A stretch of 64,000 nucleotides of DNA, taken from NCBI RefSeq assembly GCF_040081985.1, contig NZ_JBEBMH010000007.1, positions 1 through 64,000 of the forward strand, in the 5' to 3' direction. A program made the translations under genes and the position numbers. Numbering within the stretch: position 1 is the first letter of the stretch; every line of letters starts with the position of its first letter. A model generated the notes under the pieces. The model saw only the letters and a program-made list of their open reading frames with translations. It did not search any database and had not been told where the DNA came from. This document shows positions 33,301 to 41,337 of this stretch, one piece after another. The DNA comes from Kumtagia yinganensis. Lineage in GTDB: Bacteria; Pseudomonadota; Alphaproteobacteria; Rhizobiales; Rhizobiaceae.

Positions 33301-34063
33301 CGTGTCGGTCGAGCCGGAGGGAGCGTCCTCGATTGTAGCGGCGTCGGAGCCGATCGAGCAGGTTGAAGCGGTTCATGAGGACGGCACGGCCAGCGTCGTG
33401 TCGGAAGAGGAATCCGCTGGCTCCGTCAGGGAAAAAGAGGGTGACGGCAAGCTCGACGGCACCTTGCGTCAGCCTGAATCGGCCGAACTCGTCGCCGATT
33501 CCGCGCAAGGCTCTGAAAAGGCAGAGGAAAAATCTGTTGACGCGGCGCCGGCCGCGACGCCGGAAATGCCGGTCGAAGAGCCTAAGCCATTGCTTTTGTG
33601 GCGCCCTATCCGTTTCGAGCAGCGTCCGCGACATCATCGCCATGGCGACCGCAATCGCCCGCAGCGGGATGGCCAGTCTCGTGGAGACGGACAACGGCGG
33701 GATGGCCAGCGGCACGAGGGTCCAAGACCGGAAGGCCAGCGCGATGCGCGCGGTCCGCGGCGTGACCGTCCCGAGGGAGCACCGGCAGGCGACCAGCGAC
33801 AGTCCGATCAACGTCCTGGAAACAAACCGAAATTCGACCGCAGCCGGTTCAAGGGGAAGCCTGACGGCAACCGGCCGCAAGCGGACGGCAACCGGCCGGA
33901 TCGCGGAGAGCGCCCGGATCGCGGAAACCGACCCGATCACCGCAACAAGGACGGCGGGAAGCCCAATTTTCAGGCCAAGCCGCGCGAAGAACGCCCCGTT
34001 CGTTTCGATCCGGATTCGCCTTTCGCAAAACTCGCCGCCTTGCGCGATCAGCTCAAGAAGTAA
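30350..34063 (+). CDS. Suv3-like ATP-dependent RNA helicase with long disordered tail
   Basis: A 1237-residue superfamily 2 helicase (Suv3/MgpS-like). Walker A is GPTNTGKT at 23-30 and Walker B DEIQ at 105-108; motif VI is QIAGRAGRH. The helicase core and its C-terminal helical domains end near residue 820. An Ala/Glu-rich acidic low-complexity stretch then runs to about 1080, followed by a strongly basic Arg/Asn/Gly/Asp-rich tail that ends FAKLAALRDQLKK. The tail could bind RNA or a degradosome partner. ATG at 30350 is preferred; a GTG at 30308 would add 14 residues. Its stop overlaps the S4 gene by one base. Confidence 0.88.
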   Translation: MNLHQFKTDPLILSGRDVTAVLGPTNTGKTHLAIERMVAHESGVIGLPLRLLAREVYGRVCEKVGANKVALITGEEKITPAGARYSVCTVEAMPRETDAAFVAIDEIQLAGDLERGHIFTDRILHLRGRQETLLLGAATMRGILEKLLRGISVVTRPRLSHLAYAGSKKLTRLPRRSAIVAFSADEVYAIAELIRRQRGGAAVVLGALSPRTRNAQVALYQSGDVDYLVATDAIGMGLNLDVDHVAFAQNRKFDGFQYRALTAAELGQIAGRAGRHLRDGTFGVTGQVDPLDDDLVEKIEGHDFEPVKVLQWRTAHFDFSSLDALRHSIETPTPVEGLTRALPAVDARALEQLARDPDIQRLAVGRQQVALLWDVCSLPDYRRIAPAQHSELVGSIFTDIARRGHVDEDYMAEQVRRADSTDGDIDTLSNRIAQIRTWTYVSNRPGWLADPLHWQEKTREIENRLSDALHERLTKRFVDRRTSVLMRRLRENTMLEAEIDPSGTVNVEGHHVGDLQGFRFTADQSAGGEDAKAVRAAAQKALAAEFETRAEKFALCANHDIALASDGILRWIGAPIGTLAATEDALKPRVILLADEQLTGPARDKVAARAERFVTFQIETLLKPLIDLKQADQLTGIARGIAFRLVEQFGLINRRDITDEVKSLDQEGRAALRRLGVRFGAYHIFVPALIKPAPASIITLLWSLKNDGKDKPGFGDVVHMLAAGRTSVLVNAVFDKAFYALAGFRILGRRAVRVDILERLADLIRPALSWKPGTGLRPDGAFDGSAFLVTPAMMSILGATGEDIEDILKGLGYRSEPKPAVDVKSRLEALDLAAREAVAKAAADRAAAQEAAAAEKAAREAAAEKAAHEAANGAEPAADSGAESASPAEVVAGDGAVAAATGEEGSVSADAESALAGSSGTNQDEADTGMAIEVAATESSDAAVQADDAAGAEAATETVVDETAGAEGTEIAVVQNEVVAPDEAVSVEPEGASSIVAASEPIEQVEAVHEDGTASVVSEEESAGSVREKEGDGKLDGTLRQPESAELVADSAQGSEKAEEKSVDAAPAATPEMPVEEPKPLLLWRPIRFEQRPRHHRHGDRNRPQRDGQSRGDGQRRDGQRHEGPRPEGQRDARGPRRDRPEGAPAGDQRQSDQRPGNKPKFDRSRFKGKPDGNRPQADGNRPDRGERPDRGNRPDHRNKDGGKPNFQAKPREERPVRFDPDSPFAKLAALRDQLKK

Positions 34064-34443
34064 TGGTCGAGGCGCGGCAACGCATTGATAAGTGGCTGTT
34101 TTTCGCGCGCGTCGTCAAATCCCGCTCGCTCGCCGCCAAGCTCGCGCAGGCGGGCAGGGTGCGGATCAACAGCGAAAAAAGCGACAAGGCTTCCGACCTG
34201 GTGCAGCCCGGCGACACGCTCACCATCACGCTCGAACGCCGTATCCTGGTCTATAAGGTGCTCTTGCCGGGCAGCCGGCGGGGACCGGCGGAGGAAGCCC
34301 GCACTCTCTACGAGGACCTCTCGCCGCCATCCGCGAGCGAGAAATCCTTGCCGGACGCGCTTCCCGCGGTTCGCGACATCGGCAGCGGCCGCCCCACCAA
34401 GAAGGAGCGGCGGCAGACCGACCGGTTGCGCGATGGGTCCTAG
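34063..34443 (+). CDS. S4 domain RNA-binding protein (HslR-like)
   Basis: A 126-residue protein with an N-terminal S4 RNA-binding domain (RQRIDKWLFFARVVKSRSLAAKLAQAGRVRINSEKSDKASDLVQPGDTLTI, about 5-55), similar to the heat-shock protein HslR/Hsp15 that recycles free 50S subunits carrying nascent chains. The C-terminus is basic (KKERRQTDRLRDGS). The start ATG overlaps the helicase stop (TAATG), so the two are translationally coupled. This pair, followed by fdxA and carD, is a conserved rhizobial arrangement and implies a shared RNA or ribosome role. Confidence 0.9.
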   Translation: MVEARQRIDKWLFFARVVKSRSLAAKLAQAGRVRINSEKSDKASDLVQPGDTLTITLERRILVYKVLLPGSRRGPAEEARTLYEDLSPPSASEKSLPDALPAVRDIGSGRPTKKERRQTDRLRDGS

Positions 34444-34603
34444 ATCGAGACGATGTTGGACCATGTCCATGCTTGCTCGCCCCATGTTCCGAAACGCCAT
34501 TCCGTCCTGCGGCTTAGCGGCGCAAACCTGACCCTTGCCAGCGTGCGGCAAAGGAATTACGTCACCCAATGACCGATGAGCGGCAAGCCGCCGGAGCCTC
34601 GAT

Positions 34604-34942
34604 ATGACCTACCTCGTCACCGACAATTGCATCAAGTGCAAGTACATGGACTGCGTCGAGGTCTGTCCGGTCGACTGCTTCTACGAAGGCGAGAACATGC
34701 TCGTCATCCATCCGGACGAGTGCATCGATTGCGGCGTCTGCGAGCCGGAGTGCCCGGCCGACGCCATCAAGCCCGACACCGAGCCCGGCTTGGACAAGTG
34801 GTTGAAGCTCAACACCGAATATTCGGTCAAGTGGCCCAACATCACCACAAAGAAGGACGAACCGCCGGACGCCAAGGAATTCGACGGGGTGGAGAACAAG
34901 CTGGAGAAGTATTTTTCGCCGGAACCCGGCGAAGGCGACTGA
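34604..34942 (+). CDS. fdxA: 7Fe-type ferredoxin FdxA
   Basis: A 112-residue ferredoxin of the Azotobacter FdI type, a cytoplasmic electron carrier with one [3Fe-4S] and one [4Fe-4S] cluster. Nine cysteines lie at 9, 12, 17, 21, 25, 40, 43, 46 and 50. By alignment with FdI, Cys9, 17 and 50 would hold the 3Fe cluster and Cys21, 40, 43 and 46 the 4Fe cluster. The C-terminal extension (NTEYSVKWPNITTKKD) is typical. The redox partner is not known. It lies between the S4 gene and carD with a 160-bp gap before it. Confidence 0.96.
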   Translation: MTYLVTDNCIKCKYMDCVEVCPVDCFYEGENMLVIHPDECIDCGVCEPECPADAIKPDTEPGLDKWLKLNTEYSVKWPNITTKKDEPPDAKEFDGVENKLEKYFSPEPGEGD

Positions 34943-35300
34943 CAAGAAGCCCGCGCTCCGGCGGTTTTGGAAATGTGCGGACAGTGCGGGCGAAAGGCCT
35001 TGCGCTGGCATCCGTCTTCGCGGGTGCAGTAAATTCTTGATTCTTGCCCGTTTTTATGCTACCCCATAAAAACATGCCGCAGACACGTCGTCGTTTAATG
35101 GCGAAGAGCCTCTATCACTGAAAGGTGTAGTTCCATCCGGCCAAGGCAACTTGGGCTGGGTTTTGCCGTTTAGGCATTACCCCGGTCGAGGCTTTTCCGG
35201 AAGGGTTCGTGTTGTCTCTGGCGGCTCTCGTTCGGCGAAAAGCCGATCCATTTGTCGGCCGGCACGGGGTGCCGGCGGCGCAACAGGAGTTCACGGCGTA
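34943..35300 (+). other. Intergenic region fdxA / carD
   Basis: 358 bp. It contains a perfect 9-bp inverted repeat (35050-35073) and should hold the carD promoter and a long leader. A weak TTGCCC-N17-TAAAAA pair overlaps the repeat. No reading frame looks protein-like. Confidence 0.55.
35050..35073. promoter_or_regulatory. AT-rich inverted repeat upstream of carD
   Basis: GTTTTTATG (35050-35058) and CATAAAAAC (35065-35073) are perfect arms around CTACCC, 228 bp before carD. It stands out in GC-rich DNA and may be an operator or part of a promoter; it has no U-tract, so it is not a clear terminator. Confidence 0.4.
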
Positions 35301-35879
35301 ATGGCAACGGCACCAGTGCAGAAGAAGTCCCCGGTTCGTCACGGGTTCAAGAGCGGGGAATTCATCGTCTATCCGGCTCACGGCGTCGGCCAGATCGTGT
35401 CGATCGACGAGCAGGAGGTCGCCGGCCACAAGCTCGAGCTCTTCGTCATCGATTTCGCCAAGGACAAGATGCGCCTCAAGGTGCCGGTCGCCAAGGCGAC
35501 CGCCATCGGCATGCGCAAGCTGTCCGAGACCGACTATGTCGAACGGGCGCTGAAGGTCCTGCAGGGTCGTGCCCGCGTCAAGCGCACCATGTGGTCGCGC
35601 CGTGCGCAGGAATACGATCAGAAGATCAATTCCGGTGACCTGATCTCCATCTCCGAGGTGGTGCGCGACCTCTACCGTGCCGAGAACCAGCCGGAGCAGT
35701 CCTATTCGGAACGCCAGCTCTATGAGGCTGCCCTCGACCGCATGGCACGCGAGATCGCGGCGGTGAACCGCGTCTCGGAGACCGAGGCCGTGCGCATGAT
35801 CGAGGCCAACCTCGCCAAAGGTCCGAAGCGTGGCGCCAAGGCCGACAATGAGGAAGCCGAGCAGGAAGAAGCTGCCTGA
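35301..35879 (+). CDS. carD: CarD family transcriptional regulator
   Basis: A 192-residue CarD/CdnL-type protein that binds the RNA polymerase beta subunit and stabilises open complexes. The N-terminal Tudor-like RNAP-interaction domain is FKSGEFIVYPAHGVGQIVSIDEQEVAGHKLELFVIDF (about 16-52); the helical C-terminal domain includes MWSRRAQEYDQKINSGD and VRDLYRAENQPEQSYSERQLYEAALDRMAREIAA. The tail is acidic. I use the ATG at 35301 (MATAPVQKK), preceded by AGGAG; upstream codons to 35151 are not conserved. An intrinsic terminator follows. Confidence 0.93.
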   Translation: MATAPVQKKSPVRHGFKSGEFIVYPAHGVGQIVSIDEQEVAGHKLELFVIDFAKDKMRLKVPVAKATAIGMRKLSETDYVERALKVLQGRARVKRTMWSRRAQEYDQKINSGDLISISEVVRDLYRAENQPEQSYSERQLYEAALDRMAREIAAVNRVSETEAVRMIEANLAKGPKRGAKADNEEAEQEEAA

Positions 35880-35903
35880 CGGGTTTTCTTCTGCCAATCC
35901 CCG

Positions 35904-35930
35904 AAACCCGGCCTCGCGCCGGGTTTTTTG
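35904..35930 (+). terminator. Rho-independent terminator after carD
   Basis: An 8-bp stem, AACCCGGC pairing with GCCGGGTT, with loop CTCGC, followed by TTTTTTG. It lies 26 bp after the carD stop codon. Confidence 0.9.
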
Positions 35931-35996
35931 TTTCTGAACCATCGACTATTCGCGCCGACCGATCGGCGCTGTTCACGAAGTCGTGCGATTCCCACC

Positions 35997-36021
35997 GGAA
36001 CAATCGGTGAAAACCCGCGTT
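35997..36021 (+). promoter_or_regulatory. EcfG/RpoE2-type general stress promoter of rpoH
   Basis: GGAAC at 35997-36001 and CGTT at 36018-36021, separated by 16 bp, match the alphaproteobacterial general-stress ECF consensus (GGAAC-N16/17-CGTT). It lies 144 bp before the rpoH ATG. In Sinorhizobium the rpoH2 gene is known to depend on RpoE2, which supports the assignment. Confidence 0.65.
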
Positions 36022-36164
36022 CTGCGCCAAGTGCGGAGCGTTGAAGTCTCCCGGGCGGCGCATGTGCGTGGGGATCACGCTCTCGTCATCGTCGTTCCCG
36101 TGATCTTTCCACTTTGCCGGTTTTAGATTTTCCGGGACGGGGCCCTTTATTCGGGACGACGGTC

Positions 36165-37019
<855 letters not shown>

Positions 37020-37056
37020 CGGCACTGCCTCGAGGAGGGCTGTTGCGCAGGTGCGT

Positions 37057-37129
37057 CCTTCGAGGCTCACCCGCGAACACTATGGCATAATTTCAACGTG
37101 TTGTGGGCTTTCGAGGCGAGCCTCGAAGG
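37057..37129. repeat. Short inverted-repeat element after rpoH
   Basis: CCTTCGAGGCTC at 37057-37068 and its perfect reverse complement GAGCCTCGAAGG at 37118-37129, with a 49-bp spacer. The arm sequence resembles a dispersed rhizobial intergenic repeat. It could also act as a bidirectional terminator between the convergent rpoH and M48 genes, but no U-tract is seen. Confidence 0.55.
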
Positions 37130-37166
37130 AGGCACGATCAATCGGCCAGTCTCGGGCGCCGCCGGC

Positions 37167-38609
37167 TTACTGATCCGTGATGATCTTCACCTTGTCGCCG
37201 GCCGACACCGACGCCACCGGCGACAGCGCGTTGAGCAGGCGGAACAGGTCGAGCTTGCGGTCGACCCCCACCATCTTCGCCGACAGCGTGCCGACGGTCT
37301 CGCCAGCCTTCACCGTGATGACCCGCACATGCAGCGGCTTCAGCGCCGCCTTCTCGCTGGCGCTCAGCGCCTTGAAGCTGCCGCCGACCGAGCGCGCGAT
37401 GACGTTGATGGTCGTATTAGCGACCGGCGCGGCGGTGAGCAGCCGGTAGACCTGGCCGCCGACGCGGATGACCGTGATGTCGAACTGCCAGCCTTCGGCG
37501 CGCGCGCTGGCGATTGCCGCCTCGTTGCCGTTGATCGTCTCGGCTCGCACGCTTGCGGTGTCCAGGCCGGTCACCCAGCCGGAGCGGATGTAGTCGGGCA
37601 GCGAAACCTTGCGGTCGAGCGTGACCCCGTCGAAGCGGATCGCCACGTCGCCCGGCCCGGTGGCGGTGACAGCGGCGGCGGTGTTGTCGATGACGAAGTT
37701 CGAAGGCACCGAAAACGAAATGCCCAGCCCCGGATGCAGGAAGGTGCTGCCGCGCACATAACCTTCCTCCGGCGTATCGCCGAAGAGGAGCCCGTCTATG
37801 CCCGCGAGGAAGGAGTCGCGATCGGTGGCGCCGGTGCCTGGCTGCCCGAACTGCCTGGCATGCGCGCGCGCCAGTTCGATGCGCTGCGGCGCGTTGGGAT
37901 GGCTTGCAAGGAAGTCGAGGCTGGGATCGGTGGCGCCGCTGATCGAGCGGAAATTGCTGTAGTCCGCCATCGACTGAAGGAAGCGCGCGGCCGCATAGGG
38001 GTCGTAGCCGGCCAGCCCGCTGGTCTTGATGCCGATCGCGTCGGCCTCCAGTTCCTGGTTGCGCGAGAACTGCGCGAGCCTGAGCTTGCCGCGGATCATC
38101 GCCACCCTGGCGGTCGGCGTCTCGCCGAGAACATCGCTCACCACCTTGCTGGCGAGCACCTCCTCGGCCTCCTTCTGCTGGCGCGCCAGCCCGTGATTGG
38201 CGGTGACATGGCCCATCTCGTGCGCGATCACCGCCGCCAGTTCCGCGGAATCATTGGCGAGCGCCAGCAGGCCGCGCGTCACGTAGAGATAGCCGCCCGG
38301 CAGTGCGAAGGCGTTGACGTTGGGCGAGTTCAGGATGGTGATGCGGTAGCTCTGGGTCGGATTGTCCGAAACCGTGGTCAGGCTGCCGACCACCTTCGCG
38401 ACCATGCGCTCCAGTTTCGGGTCGGAATACTCGCCGCCATAGGTGGCCAGGATACGCGGATGCTGGGCGCGCGCCAGTTCCGCCAGCCGGTCGTTTCGGG
38501 TGACGGTGTCCACCGTGACCGGCTTGTCCGAGGGCTGGAAGTTCGATTCTTCGACGCTCGACGGAAAGCTCTCGCAGCCCGCGAGGAACACCGCAAAGGC
38601 CAGCGCCAC
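37167..38609 (-). CDS. M48-family metalloprotease lipoprotein
   Basis: A 480-residue zinc protease, likely anchored as a lipoprotein. The lipobox FLAGC ends at Cys12. The catalytic motif HEMGH is at 130-134 and NQELEADAIG supplies the third zinc ligand, as in BepA/LoiP-type periplasmic proteases involved in outer-membrane protein quality control. The C-terminal part is a beta-rich region and ends in a LysM-like segment (VRVITVKAGETVGTLSAKMVGVDRKLDLFRLLNAL). The start is uncertain: GTG at 38609 is used, but an in-frame signal-like sequence extends upstream without a standard start codon. Confidence 0.85.
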   Translation of the reverse strand: MALAFAVFLAGCESFPSSVEESNFQPSDKPVTVDTVTRNDRLAELARAQHPRILATYGGEYSDPKLERMVAKVVGSLTTVSDNPTQSYRITILNSPNVNAFALPGGYLYVTRGLLALANDSAELAAVIAHEMGHVTANHGLARQQKEAEEVLASKVVSDVLGETPTARVAMIRGKLRLAQFSRNQELEADAIGIKTSGLAGYDPYAAARFLQSMADYSNFRSISGATDPSLDFLASHPNAPQRIELARAHARQFGQPGTGATDRDSFLAGIDGLLFGDTPEEGYVRGSTFLHPGLGISFSVPSNFVIDNTAAAVTATGPGDVAIRFDGVTLDRKVSLPDYIRSGWVTGLDTASVRAETINGNEAAIASARAEGWQFDITVIRVGGQVYRLLTAAPVANTTINVIARSVGGSFKALSASEKAALKPLHVRVITVKAGETVGTLSAKMVGVDRKLDLFRLLNALSPVASVSAGDKVKIITDQ

Positions 38610-38795
38610 CAGACGCCGGGCATTCGCACGCAGGAAAGCATACGAAACTTCGCGTCTGTTCAGGACGTCCGGCAGGGCTCAATCCTCTCGTTTGTGGCCG
38701 CGGGCGAATCTCGCCTTCCATGCGTTGTGCGGGCAAGACCATATACATTCCGAACACAACGACAGTAAGGTAGCAAGGCCTCGTCTGCCTCACAA

Positions 38796-39551
38796 TTATG
38801 TCGGCTTGCGGGCGATTCTCAGCAATTCGTCGGCAGAGCCGGTTTGACCGATATAGCGCTGGAACGCCTCGGGTCCAGTTTTGCCGAAGAAATCGGTGGA
38901 AGGGCCGGCCGCAGCCACCTTTCCTTCGTCGATGAATATCATGTGGCTGGCCACACGCCGCGCGTCTTCCGGATGGTGCGTCACCAGCACGACCGTGAGG
39001 CCACGCTCGGCCTGCACCGCGGTGATCAGGTCCATCATATCGTCGCGCAGTGATGGGCCGAGTGCCGCGAACGGCTCGTCCATGAGCAGCACCGGGCGGT
39101 TGCGCACCAGCACGCGGGCGATCGCAACGCGCTGCCGCTCCCCGCCGGAAAGCTCGCGGGGCAGGCGCTTTTCCTTGCCGGCAAGACCGGTTCGCTGGAG
39201 AGCATCCGCCACGTCCCGGTGATCGGCCGGTGACAGTTTCAGCGATGGCGAGCGGCCAAGCCCGACATTCTTCTCCACGCTGAGATGGGCGAAGAGATTG
39301 TTTTCCTGGAACACCATCGACACGGGACGTTGGTCCGGCTGCAGCATTGTGACATCCCGATCGCCGACGAGGATGCGCCCGGCCTCCGGTGTCCGAAAAC
39401 CGGCGATCAGGTCGAGCAGTGTCGATTTTCCCGAACCGCTCGGCCCCATCACGGCGGTGATGGTTTTCGGCGGGATGACCGCGTCGAACAGCAACTCCAT
39501 CTCCGGATAGCGGAAGCGCACGCCGTCGATCCGGATGCCGGCTTCTGTCAT
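38796..39551 (-). CDS. thiQ: Thiamine ABC transporter ATP-binding protein
   Basis: A 251-residue ABC ATPase. Walker A GPSGSGKST (about 35-43), signature ELSGGERQRVAIARVL and Walker B LLMDEPFAALG are intact. It is the third gene of thiBPQ; its ATG overlaps the thiP stop (ATGA). With ThiP and the periplasmic ThiB it imports thiamine, TMP and TPP. The assignment to thiamine rests on the upstream TPP riboswitch and gene order, since the ATPase alone is not substrate-specific. Confidence 0.92.
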   Translation of the reverse strand: MTEAGIRIDGVRFRYPEMELLFDAVIPPKTITAVMGPSGSGKSTLLDLIAGFRTPEAGRILVGDRDVTMLQPDQRPVSMVFQENNLFAHLSVEKNVGLGRSPSLKLSPADHRDVADALQRTGLAGKEKRLPRELSGGERQRVAIARVLVRNRPVLLMDEPFAALGPSLRDDMMDLITAVQAERGLTVVLVTHHPEDARRVASHMIFIDEGKVAAAGPSTDFFGKTGPEAFQRYIGQTGSADELLRIARKPT

Positions 39552-41158
39552 CGGGCGGGCTCCCTGCCGAACCGGTCGGCGATCATCATAAGCGCCAGGC
39601 AGAGCAGGCCGAGCAGCAGCGCGACGCCGGCGGCATCCGCCGTGCGGTAGCTCCCCATGCGCGCCAGCAGCAGGTAAGGCAGAGTCTGCACGGAATCGCT
39701 GCCGAACAGCGCGACGACACCGAGATCGCCCAGCGACAGCGCCATGGCGAACGCACCGGCCGTGGAAAGTGCCCGCTTCAGCACCGGCCAGTCGATGAGT
39801 TTCAGCCGGGTCCAGCCGAAAATGCCGAGCCCTGCGCATAGCCGGTCGTGACGCTCCGCCGCCGCGTCGTGGGCCGGGCGGATGGCGCGGATGGCGAACG
39901 GCATCGCCATGACGGCGTTGACGGTGACGATCATGACCGGCGCGATTGCAAACACGTCGGCGTGGCGGCGCACCAGCAGGAACCAGCCGGCGCCGATGAC
40001 GATCGGCGGCACGACCAGCACGAAGCCCGCGCCCGTGTCCATCATGCGTTCCAGCAGTGAGCCGGAGCGGCGGGATGCTGCCAGCGCCCGACGCGCCGCG
40101 ACCAACGACCATGCCAGCGCCACCGAGAGGGCGGAAGCCGTCAGCGCCAGAAGGACGCTCGTCGCCGTCGCCTTCTGCACGCTGGCCTCGCCTGCCAGGC
40201 GGAGAAGGTCGGCCTGCAGACCGGACATCAGCGTCGCAACCAGCGGCCCTGCGACGAAGAGCAGAGCCAGGCCAAGCAGGATCGCGTTGAGCGCCGTCTC
40301 ACCCTTGCCGGCCGCCGGCGGGCGTAGCGATGCGACGCTGAGATTGGCTTCGCCGGTCATGTTGGCGCCAAGGCGCGCCAGCGCCAGCACCGCCGCAACC
40401 GTCAGCCCGATCTGCAATATCGTCAATGTCACCGCGCGCGCCGGATCGAAATCGAAGCGCAGCGCCTGGTAGATCGCGACCTCCAGCGTCGTCGCGCGGG
40501 GCCCGCCGCCGAGCGTCAGTACCAGCGTGAAGGATGTGATGCACAGCATGAACACCAGCCCGGCGACGCCGGGAAGGGCGGAGCGCAAAACCGGCCATTC
40601 GATGAAACGGAAGGACGGTCCCGCGTGCATGCCGAGCTGGCTCGCCAGCCGCCACTGGTCGGAACTCACGGTGTTCAACGCTTCGAGAAACAGACGTGTC
40701 GCCAGCGGCAGGTTGAAGAAGACATGCGCGACGAGGATACCGGAGAGGCCGTAGATGCCGGGCCAGTCGCCGCCGCCAAGCCAGCCGAGCACGCCGGCAA
40801 GGTAGCCGGCGCGGCCAAACAATTCGAGCAGGCCGAGCGCGGCGACGATCGCCGGCAGCGCCAGCGGCAGCGCGAACAGCCGCAGGATCAGCGCACGGCC
40901 GGGAAAGGCTGGGTGGCGCGAAAGGGCGCGGGCCAGCAGGATGGCAGGGGCGACCGACAGCAGCGTCGACAGTGCCGCCTGCCAGACCGTGAACAGCGTG
41001 ATGCGCAGGAGATAGCTGTCAAAGGCGGCGATGGCGCCAGACCAGTCGCCGAAACCTTCGAGGATGAGCCCGAGAAACGCGCCACCGATCAAGATACCGA
41101 TTGCCGTGAGGGCGGTTATGCCAGCGAGGATGCGGCGGTCGATCGGTGACGCCGGCAT
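39548..41158 (-). CDS. thiP: Thiamine ABC transporter permease
   Basis: A 536-residue fused permease with two copies of the binding-protein-dependent transport inner-membrane domain, about 12 spans in total. The EAA-like loop in the first half is LEALNTVSSDQWRLASQLGMHAGPSFRFIEWPVLRSALPG, and the second half has HDRLCAGLGIFGWTRLKLIDWPVLKRAL. The double-domain length is normal for ThiP. It overlaps thiQ by 4 bp. It is separated from thiB by 179 bp holding a perfect 50-bp inverted repeat, which may reduce readthrough or stabilise the upstream thiB mRNA. Confidence 0.92.
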   Translation of the reverse strand: MPASPIDRRILAGITALTAIGILIGGAFLGLILEGFGDWSGAIAAFDSYLLRITLFTVWQAALSTLLSVAPAILLARALSRHPAFPGRALILRLFALPLALPAIVAALGLLELFGRAGYLAGVLGWLGGGDWPGIYGLSGILVAHVFFNLPLATRLFLEALNTVSSDQWRLASQLGMHAGPSFRFIEWPVLRSALPGVAGLVFMLCITSFTLVLTLGGGPRATTLEVAIYQALRFDFDPARAVTLTILQIGLTVAAVLALARLGANMTGEANLSVASLRPPAAGKGETALNAILLGLALLFVAGPLVATLMSGLQADLLRLAGEASVQKATATSVLLALTASALSVALAWSLVAARRALAASRRSGSLLERMMDTGAGFVLVVPPIVIGAGWFLLVRRHADVFAIAPVMIVTVNAVMAMPFAIRAIRPAHDAAAERHDRLCAGLGIFGWTRLKLIDWPVLKRALSTAGAFAMALSLGDLGVVALFGSDSVQTLPYLLLARMGSYRTADAAGVALLLGLLCLALMMIADRFGREPAR

Positions 41159-41192
41159 CTAGGGGTGTTCCTGGGGAGAGGAAGAACCTGTC

Positions 41193-41309
41193 CCACCCCC
41201 CTCTGGCCTGCCGGCCATCTCCCCCTCAAGGGGGGAGATTGGAAGCGGCACCGAAACAGCCAATCTCCCCCCTTGAGGGGGAGATGGCCGGCAGGCCAGA
41301 GGGGGGTGG
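41193..41309. repeat. Perfect 50-bp inverted repeat between thiB and thiP
   Basis: The arms at 41193-41242 and 41260-41309 are exact reverse complements with a 17-bp spacer. Each begins or ends in CCACCCCCCTCTGGCC and contains CTGCCGGC and CCCCCTCAAGG. In the thiBPQ transcript it would form a very stable hairpin. A mosaic intergenic element of the kind seen three other times in this window. Confidence 0.9.
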
Positions 41310-41337
41310 ATAGCGGCGAGCATACGTTATTGACGAC

